This document shows, piece by piece, positions 26,599 to 33,489 of a stretch of DNA of 33,489 bases. Position numbers and translations under genes: made by a program. This stretch comes from Limnoglobus sp. (lineage in GTDB: Bacteria > Planctomycetota > Planctomycetia > Gemmatales > Gemmataceae). The notes beneath the pieces were generated by a model that saw nothing but the letters and a program-made list of their open reading frames with translations, was not told the origin of the DNA and made no database searches. Each line of letters opens with the position of its first letter. Within the stretch, counting starts at the first letter, position 1. The DNA lies in the NCBI GenBank assembly GCA_025353985.1, contig JANXNT010000601.1, positions 1-33,489 of the forward strand, given 5' to 3'.

Positions 26599-27891
26599 AT
26601 GGACATGACTATGCGCAACTTCACATTTCTCCTGTACATGTTGATCCCGATCGTCGGCGAAGCACAGGGAGCCGAACCATTCCGCTATCAAGCGGGCGAA
26701 CATGGCAAGGGAAAGTTAACGTACGTTAACGACATACCCATACTCATCCTCCAAGGCACACCCAAGGAGATGGGTGAGCAGACTGGCGTCCTCGCGCTAC
26801 GACAGGCGAAACCGCTGTTCCAATTCCCCCATGATTACTTCCTCGGCGAATGCACGAACGAGATCCTTCGCACGAACCCAAAGTGGACCAAACAAGACGG
26901 CCAGTTCAAGATCGCTATCGCGACCGCAGAACTGCTCATTTGGCCCCTGGTCCAAAAGAAAGCGGCGAACCTTGAGGGCAACTTCCCCGAGGCGTACCGG
27001 GCCGAGTTGAAAGCGCTCGCCGACGCGGCGGGCAAGGATGTGGCAACCCACGCGCAACTGGTCTCGGCGAACGGCCTGTTCGACCTGGGGCACATCCCGC
27101 AGAGTGAACTGGTTCGCGGTTGCTCGAGCGTCATCATCCCTCCCCAACAAAGTGCCACGAAGGGCGTGCTCTTCGGGCGCAACCTCGACTTCTTCCACTT
27201 CGGTTATCTCCACCAATACAGCCTGCTGACGGTTTACCGGTCGAGCGACCCTAAAAAACACTCGTTCGTTTCGGCCGGTTTCCCAGGCCTCGTCGGGTGC
27301 TTCACAGGGATGAACGACGCCGGGCTGACAATCGCTAGCCACGAAGTCCAGGAACCCGACACGACAACACTGTTCAATCCGAAGGGCGTACCGTTCGCCA
27401 TGGCGTACCGCCGCATCCTCGAAGAATGTGCAACCATCGGCGAAGCTCTTGCGCTGCTCGATGGCATGGAACGTGCCTCGGTGACGAGCCTCGTCATCGC
27501 CGACACCAAGGGAGGAGCAGTCATCGAAGTGACACCCGATACGCTCGCGGTCCGTCGATTCAAGGACAAGCCCGGCGTTTGTACGAACCACTTTTGCACG
27601 ATGAAGAATCCGAATCAGCAGGAGAAATTCGCCACGTTCAAGCGCTTCGACGATTTGACGAAGTCGGTAGCCGTGACAAAGGCCGAAGGGTTTGACATCG
27701 ACGACATCCAAAAACGGTTACACGAGGCTCGCTTGTTCGATGTCGATGGCAGCAAGGCCGACCTAACGATCCAGTCATTCGTGTTTGAGCCAGCAGAGCG
27801 AAAAGTTCACCTCCGCTTCGGCAATGGCAACGGACCGGCCACGGTGGGAAAACTGACCACGCTAGATTTGAACAAGCTCTGGGGCAAATGA
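26599..27891 (+). CDS. C45-type (acyl-CoA:6-APA acyltransferase-like) autoproteolytic acyltransferase/hydrolase
   Basis: Signal-peptide-like N-terminus (MRNFTFLLYMLIPIVGEAQG); 'RGCSSVIIPPQQSATKGVLFGRNLDFF' with candidate N-terminal-nucleophile Cys; 'GFPGLVGCFTGMNDAGLTIASHEV'. Start taken as the first ATG after the Uma2 stop. Confidence 0.82.
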   Translation: MDMTMRNFTFLLYMLIPIVGEAQGAEPFRYQAGEHGKGKLTYVNDIPILILQGTPKEMGEQTGVLALRQAKPLFQFPHDYFLGECTNEILRTNPKWTKQDGQFKIAIATAELLIWPLVQKKAANLEGNFPEAYRAELKALADAAGKDVATHAQLVSANGLFDLGHIPQSELVRGCSSVIIPPQQSATKGVLFGRNLDFFHFGYLHQYSLLTVYRSSDPKKHSFVSAGFPGLVGCFTGMNDAGLTIASHEVQEPDTTTLFNPKGVPFAMAYRRILEECATIGEALALLDGMERASVTSLVIADTKGGAVIEVTPDTLAVRRFKDKPGVCTNHFCTMKNPNQQEKFATFKRFDDLTKSVAVTKAEGFDIDDIQKRLHEARLFDVDGSKADLTIQSFVFEPAERKVHLRFGNGNGPATVGKLTTLDLNKLWGK

Positions 27892-27950
27892 CGTCCTCTT
27901 CTTGCAGCTAGAGTCTGGGGATCTGTTACCCCGGTAGCCTGTATTGTTGG

Positions 27951-27988
27951 GTAGCGGCCTCTGCACCGGCCTCAAAGAGGCCAGCTAC
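27951..27988. repeat. Hairpin repeat GTAGCGGCCTCT...AGAGGCCAGCTAC
   Basis: 12-bp inverted arms with one bulged base, downstream of the C45 gene. Confidence 0.75.
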
Positions 27989-28009
27989 ATTCGAAAGTAA
28001 GCAGCGTTG

Positions 28010-28039
28010 GGCTTCGATGTGCCCATCGCCAAGTTCTTT
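28010..28039. repeat. 30-bp direct repeat, copy 2 (orphan Uma2 3' end)
   Basis: Identical to 26550-26579; continues GCT TGA, encoding GFDVPIAKFFA*, with no recognisable Uma2 sequence upstream. Confidence 0.95.
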
Positions 28040-28091
28040 GCTTGATATAAACTGACACATCGTTCCCAAAAATCATCGTTTCGCTAGAGGA

Positions 28092-29189
28092 ATGGCCATG
28101 TCTGGCTTGTCCGTCCGCAGTGCGGAGTCGTCGCGGTTCGATTTTCTGTCGCTCGGTGCCCTCGTGCATCGGCTCGATCCGGGCATCATCCCGTTTCGGA
28201 AAGCGCGGACGCTCGAGGTTCACGTTTCGGGTGGCGAGTACAACGTGGCGGCGAACCTCGCCGATTGTTTCGGGATGCGGACCGCGATTGCCACCGCGAT
28301 GGTGGATTACGGTATCGGCGAGTTGGTGCAGGCCCGCGTACGGGAAATGGGCGTGACGCCGTTCTACAAAATGTTCGAGCACGACGGCGTGCGCGGGCCG
28401 AATATCGCCACGGTTTACAGCGATCGCGGGCAAGGTGTGCGCGCTCCCGTCGTCTTTTATAATCGGGCGAACGAAGCCGGCGCGATGCTGAAACCGGGCG
28501 ACTTCGACTGGACGAAAATCTTCGCCGACGGCGTGCGCTGGTTTCACTCGGGAGGCATTTTCGCGGCACTCTCCGAGACGACTTCCGAAGTCATTCTCGA
28601 AGGAATGCAAGCCGCGAAGGCGGCCGGTGCGATGATCTCGTTCGACCTGAATTACCGCGCCAAACTCTGGGCGTCCGCCGGTGGCACCGCACGCGGGCAG
28701 GAAGTCATCCGCAAGATCGTCAGCCACGTCGACGCGCTGATCGGCAACGAGGAAGATTTGCAAAAGGGCCTCGGAATCGCTGGCCCGGAAGTGACGGCGG
28801 ACGAACAATCGAAACTCGACCCCGATGCGTTCTTCGGCATGATCGACCGTACCGTGAAGCAGTTCCCGAACGTGAAAGTCGTTGCCACGACCCTGCGCGA
28901 AGTGCATTCGACGAATCGCCACGACTGGGCCGCCGTGCTCTGGATGAAGGGCAAAAAGTATGTCAGCCCCGAGTGTAAACTTGATGTCGTCGACCGCATC
29001 GGCGGCGGCGATGGCTTCGCAGCGGGACTGATTTACGGGCTACTTACGGGTCGCCCACCGGAGGAAGCGCTTCGCCTCGGTTGGGCACACGGCGCGATGC
29101 TGACGACCTTCCCCGGCGATGTGACGATGGCCAAACGCCACGAAGTGGAAGAGTTCGCCAAGGGCGGCTCCGCCCGCGTGCAACGCTGA
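28092..29189 (+). CDS. PfkB-family sugar kinase (2-keto-3-deoxygluconate kinase-like)
   Basis: 'VSGGEYNVAANLADCFGMRTAIATAMVDYGIGELVQARVREMGV' and 'LDVVDRIGGGDGFAAGLIYGLL' (PfkB motif 2). Confidence 0.9.
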   Translation: MAMSGLSVRSAESSRFDFLSLGALVHRLDPGIIPFRKARTLEVHVSGGEYNVAANLADCFGMRTAIATAMVDYGIGELVQARVREMGVTPFYKMFEHDGVRGPNIATVYSDRGQGVRAPVVFYNRANEAGAMLKPGDFDWTKIFADGVRWFHSGGIFAALSETTSEVILEGMQAAKAAGAMISFDLNYRAKLWASAGGTARGQEVIRKIVSHVDALIGNEEDLQKGLGIAGPEVTADEQSKLDPDAFFGMIDRTVKQFPNVKVVATTLREVHSTNRHDWAAVLWMKGKKYVSPECKLDVVDRIGGGDGFAAGLIYGLLTGRPPEEALRLGWAHGAMLTTFPGDVTMAKRHEVEEFAKGGSARVQR

Positions 29190-29220
29190 TTTTCAAGCAC
29201 CGAAAACGAAAAACAAAACA

Positions 29221-29350
29221 TTAACCGCAGAGGGCGCAGAGTACGCAAAGAAGAAAAATCACATGATGCTTATCTTCAGTTAGCCGTTTTCCGCTTGGAT
29301 TAGAACCGTGCGGAAACATGAATTTTTTACTCAGCGTTCTCTGCGGTTAA
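29221..29350. repeat. Element bounded by 12-bp inverted repeats TTAACCGCAGAG / CTCTGCGGTTAA
   Basis: Perfect inverted repeat at 29221-29232 and 29339-29350; 'ACCGCAGAGGGCGCAGAGTACGCAAAG' resembles a common bacterial dispersed repeat. Confidence 0.8.
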
Positions 29351-29373
29351 AATTCTGAATGAAGTCGCGAAAC

Positions 29374-30114
29374 CTAAGCGAAAATCAACTTCGCCCCGGC
29401 GACGAGCAGCACGGCAGCGAGTAACCGCAATAGCATCGTGCCACCGAATCGGGTGGCACCGAGATACGAGCCGATCAACCCGCCACTGCCGGCCGCAACG
29501 AGGCAGTACGGCATCTCTGGGGGCAGCACGAGGCCGTTTTGCCACTGGCCCGCAAGGCCGGCGAGCGAATTGACGAGAATGAATGCCGCCGAGACACCGG
29601 CGGCGGGCTTTGGGTCCGACCAGCGAAACATGATTAGAAGCGGCGTGAGAAAGATGCCGCCGCCCGTTCCCGTCATCCCCGATAACATGCCGATACCGAT
29701 GCCGATCCCGATCGCCAACAGCACCGGCGGATGGACGGTATGCCCACGTGGCGTACGCACATTTCCGAACGCCATTCGCAATGCCGCCACCCACAACACG
29801 ACGCCAACCGCAAGTTTGTACGTCTGGTCCGAGATCGTGATTACGCTTCCCAGATAGGCAAACGGCACCGAGCCGAGCGCGAACGGCCACACCACCCGCC
29901 ACGAAAAATAATGCGATCGCGCGAACAGAATGAGCGCGATTGTCGCCACCAGAATGTTCAAGCATAGCGCCGTCGGTTTCGCCAGCGATTGCTGCAATCC
30001 GAACAGCGCCATCACCGCGAGGTACCCCGACGCCCCCGCATGGCCCACTGACGAATACAGTATGGCGACGACGAACAACAGGAACAAAAGCAGTAACAAG
30101 GTCGCGACTGTCAT
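29374..30114 (-). CDS. TauE/SafE-family sulfite exporter-like permease
   Basis: Multi-TM; 'AILYSSVGHAGASGYLAVMALFG', 'GIGMLSGMTGTGGGIFLTPLLI'. Confidence 0.9.
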   Translation of the reverse strand: MTVATLLLLLFLLFVVAILYSSVGHAGASGYLAVMALFGLQQSLAKPTALCLNILVATIALILFARSHYFSWRVVWPFALGSVPFAYLGSVITISDQTYKLAVGVVLWVAALRMAFGNVRTPRGHTVHPPVLLAIGIGIGIGMLSGMTGTGGGIFLTPLLIMFRWSDPKPAAGVSAAFILVNSLAGLAGQWQNGLVLPPEMPYCLVAAGSGGLIGSYLGATRFGGTMLLRLLAAVLLVAGAKLIFA

Positions 30115-30830
30115 GGGTGTGTCACAGCGGGGAGGCGGATCGTGAATTTCGTACCGTGGCCGAGTTCGCTTTGGACGTCGATCGAGCCGCCGTGCGCAAC
30201 GACGACGCGGCGAGCGGTGGCTAGCCCGAGGCCGTTGCCGTCGGGTTTCGTCGTCTGAAATGGCTTGAAGATTTTACGCAGAAGTTCGGGGGAAATTCCG
30301 GTGCCGGTGTCGATGATATCGAGCACGACAAACGCACCTTCGCACCGTGCTTGTAGCGTCAGCGTGCCGCCGTTCGGCATCGCATCTTCTGCGTTGAGCA
30401 TCAGGTTCAATAGGGCTTTTTCGAACATATCGCGGTCGAGCCGCACCATCGGCAAGTCGGGCGACGGGTACCAGTTCACATCGACATTGCACTGGCGGGC
30501 CGTGGGCGAAAGGAAGTCGACCATGCGTGCGATGACGGTGTCGAGTTCGACGGTTTCGAGGTAGAGTTCATCGATCCGCGCGAACCGTAGGAAGTCGTTC
30601 GATAGCCCCACGAGCCGCTGGCACTCGCCTTCCATCAGGCGGAATCGCTCAAAGGCACGGCGTTCCTTTTGCGTCTCCGGTTCCTCGAAATCTTCGGCGA
30701 GAAGTTGCAGATTCAGAAGCACTGTGCCGAGGTGGTTTTTCATGTCGTGAATGAAGCTACCCGTCGTCTCGGCGAGGTCGAAATATTGTTGGGCGAGCGG
30801 TTCCATCATCTGCGAATCCTGCAACAGCAC
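30111..30830 (-). CDS. Soluble sensor histidine kinase (HATPase_c)
   Basis: H-box 'FIHDMKNHLGTVLLNLQLL', N-box 'ALLNLMLNAEDAM', 'DTGTGISPELLRKIFKPFQTTKPDGNGLGLATARRVVVAHGG'. 4-nt overlap with the TauE/SafE start. Confidence 0.92.
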   Translation of the reverse strand: MLLQDSQMMEPLAQQYFDLAETTGSFIHDMKNHLGTVLLNLQLLAEDFEEPETQKERRAFERFRLMEGECQRLVGLSNDFLRFARIDELYLETVELDTVIARMVDFLSPTARQCNVDVNWYPSPDLPMVRLDRDMFEKALLNLMLNAEDAMPNGGTLTLQARCEGAFVVLDIIDTGTGISPELLRKIFKPFQTTKPDGNGLGLATARRVVVAHGGSIDVQSELGHGTKFTIRLPAVTHP

Positions 30831-30977
30831 GTTCGGCCGAACCGAAATCTCTCGGTATTCTACGAACGTACGAATCCGCCAGTTGCGGCGAATTGTCCGT
30901 TGCCGCCGAACGGTACTCGCATTAAGAACACTAATAGTGCGTTTGTTGCCCCATCACACCGCCAACCTACGGTCAGA

Positions 30978-33489
30978 ATGTCAGACCAGACCTTCTCATC
31001 CCGCCTGTTGGGCGACTCGAAGGCCACGTTTATCGGGTTCGCCCTGATGTGCGGCGTGTTTTTCTCAAACAGTTGGCTGACGGGTGCTGTGGGGTTGTTG
31101 TTGCTCGGGGCGGTCTACCTGCTCATCCGGCGAAACGATCGCCACCAGTTGCGTGCCAGCGAACTGTTGGCCGAGCAGAAGGAGCGATTGCGGACCACGC
31201 TCGCCAGTATCGGCGACGCCGTCATTTCTACAGATATTGGCGGGAATATTACGTATCTCAACGCCGTCGCGGAATCGCTAACCGGGTGGACGAACGCGGA
31301 CGCTGTCGGCGTGCCGCTGACGCAGGTGTTTCGCATCGTCAACGAGCACACACGGCAGGCGGTGGAAAACCCCGCAATACGGGCGTTGAAGGAAGGCGTC
31401 ATCGTCGGGCTGGCGAACCACACGATTCTCATTTCGAAAGATGGCACCGAGCGACCAATCGACGATAGCGCCGCACCGATCCGCGGTAAAGGCGGCCAGA
31501 TCGTCGGTTGCGTGCTGGTGTTCCGCGATGTCACTGAACGCAAACGCGAGGAGGTTGCCCGAGATGAGCAGACGCGATTGGTCGCGCTGCGGGCCGATGT
31601 CAGCACCGCCCTCGCTGTGGCACAAACCACACCGTTGGCCCTGCATCAGTGCTGCGATGCGCTCGTCCGAAGCCTCGACGGGGCCTTCGCCCGCATCTGG
31701 ATGTTGAACGATTCGGACAATGTATTGGAACTACAAGCCAGTGCGGGGCTGTACACCCACTTGGACGGGCCGCATAGCCGAGTTCCAGTCGGTCAGTTTA
31801 AGATCGGGCGAATCGCCAGTACCCGCCAGCCCCACCTCAACAACTCCGTGACGGACGATCCGAACGTGAGCGATCGGGCGTGGGCGGTGCGCGAAGGTAT
31901 GGTGGCTTTCGCCGGCTACCCACTCGCGATCGAAGGCCGAGTCGTCGGGGTCATGGCGATATTTGCCCGCCACCCGCTCAGTCAGGGTATCTTGACCGAA
32001 CTCGCCCCTCTCGCTAATGGAATCGCTCAGTACATCGAACGCAGGCGTTTGGAAGAGCAAGCCCGCGCAATGGCCGAGTTGACCCGGACGACGCTCGCCA
32101 GTATCGGCGATGCCGTCGTTTCGACCGATTGCAACGGCGATGTTACGTACATGAATGCCATCGCGGAATCGCTGACGGGGTGGACCGCCGCCGAAGCGAT
32201 GAACCAACCGCTGACGCAAGTGTTTCGCATCGTCAACGAGCACACACGGCAGGCGGTGGAAAACCCCGCAATACGGGCGTTGAAGGAAGGCGTCATCGTC
32301 GGGTTGGCGAACCACACGATTCTCATTTCGAAAGATGGCACCGAGCGACCAATCGACGATAGTGCCGCGCCGATCCGCTGCAAAGGCGGCGAGATCGTCG
32401 GTTGCGTGCTGGTGTTCCGCGACGTGAGCGAACGCCATCGGGAAGAGGAAAAATTGCGGGCGAGCGAGGCCCGTTTCCGCGCTGCAGTGGGAGCCGTAAG
32501 TAGCCTGATCTGGACCAACGATGACCACGGCCGGATGTCGGGCGAGCAGCCGGGTTGGGGGAGCTTCACGGGGCAAACCATCGAGGAGTATCAAGGTTAC
32601 GGATGGTCTCAGGCCGTCCATCCGGATGATGCGCAACCGACCATCGTTGCCTGGAATGAAGCGGTGGCCGAAAAGAAAATCTTCGTACACGAACATCGCG
32701 TTCGCCGAAGTGACGGCGAGTGGCGTAACTGTACGGTTCGGGCGGTGCCGGTACTTGATGGCAGCGGCGCGATTCGCGAATGGGTCGGCGTGCATACCGA
32801 CATCACCGAACAGTCGCTCGATGGCGAGAAGTTGCGCCGTAGCAACGAGCGTTTGCGTCGAGTGTTCGATGCCCAGTCCGTCGGGATGATCGAATGGGAT
32901 CTCGAACGCAGCACCATCACGATGGCGAACGAACATTTTTTGAATATGGTCGGGTACACAGCAGCCGACGTTGCCGCCGGTCGGCTCGACTTCCGAGCGA
33001 TGACGCCCCCCGAATGGACGCCGCGCAACGAAGAAGGCATCGCCGAAATGCGCGAGTGCGGGCGAGCCAACGCATACGAGAAAGAGTACTTCCGCAAGGA
33101 TGGCTCGCGCGTGCCGATCCTGATCGCGGGCGTTCGCTACGAGGATAGCGACTGGGCCGGGATGTCGTTCATCGTCGATCTGAGCGATCGCAAACGCGCC
33201 GAGAGAGAGTTGCGCGAGAGCGAAGTCCGCTTCCGCGCGATGGCCGAGAACATCCAGCAGTTGGCGTGGATGGCCCGCGCGGACGGCTACATTTATTGGT
33301 ACAACCGCCGTTGGTACGAATACACGGGAACCCGTCCGGACATGCAGGAGGGTTGGGGTTGGGAGAGCGTCCACGACCCCGAGGTGTTGCCGAAGGTCGT
33401 CGAGCGGTGGACGTTATCGCTTGCGACCGGCGAGCCGTTCGACATGGTGTTCCCGCTTAGAGGAGCCGATGGGAAATTCCGCCCGTTCC
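30978..33489 (+). CDS. Multi-PAS/GAF membrane-anchored sensory protein (3' truncated by window)
   Basis: Open frame from ATG 30978 to the window end: TM segment ([14 protein letters not shown]...[14 protein letters not shown]), PAS ([32 protein letters not shown]), GAF-like, a second near-identical PAS, then further PAS/PAC repeats. Absent from the ORF track because no stop lies in the window. Confidence 0.9.
   Translation, partial: [837 protein letters not shown]

Noticed and set aside
27972-28922. 316-aa - strand ORF opposite the PfkB kinase
   Set aside because: Antisense shadow; the kinase frame has PfkB motifs.
30929-30939. CACTAATAGTG palindrome between the divergent kinase and PAS genes
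   Set aside because: Perfect but only 11 nt; too short to claim as an operator without comparative data.
31731-33374. 547-aa - strand ORF opposite the multi-PAS gene
   Set aside because: The plus-strand frame is open and shows PAS/GAF motifs; the minus ORF has shadow composition only.

Overview
This 33.5-kb, GC-rich, densely coding window looks like chromosome from a planctomycete, most likely Gemmataceae-like. The lineage is inferred from the DUF1559 prepilin-like protein, Uma2-family expansion, PA14/multiheme cytochrome, a Gfo/Idh/MocA oxidoreductase with a Tat-like signal, and dispersed palindromic repeats. Most content is housekeeping or ordinary accessory genes: gltX, ispE, spoVG, a CNT nucleoside transporter, a PfkB kinase, TauE/SafE, lipase and esterase. 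Two genes are cut by the window edges and are absent from the ORF track: a SocA/Panacea-like ORF at 1-488 (-) and a multi-PAS/GAF sensor from 30978 (+). No CRISPR array, tRNA, rRNA or intact transposase was found. The best second-look items are: (1) a C45-type acyltransferase gene flanked by a perfect 30-bp direct repeat that encodes the C-terminus of the preceding Uma2 gene; (2) a perfect 22-bp inverted repeat forming the C-terminal coding region of an LRR protein; (3) a 217-bp near-identical block shared by two PAS repeats in one gene; (4) SpoVG with an inserted zinc-ribbon-like cysteine cluster, next to ispE; (5) a GNAT gene interrupted by one TAG; (6) a tandem Uma2 pair overlapping a NamZ/DUF1343 gene; (7) several distinct palindromic repeat families. 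I did not find convincing evidence for a complete novel multi-gene system.
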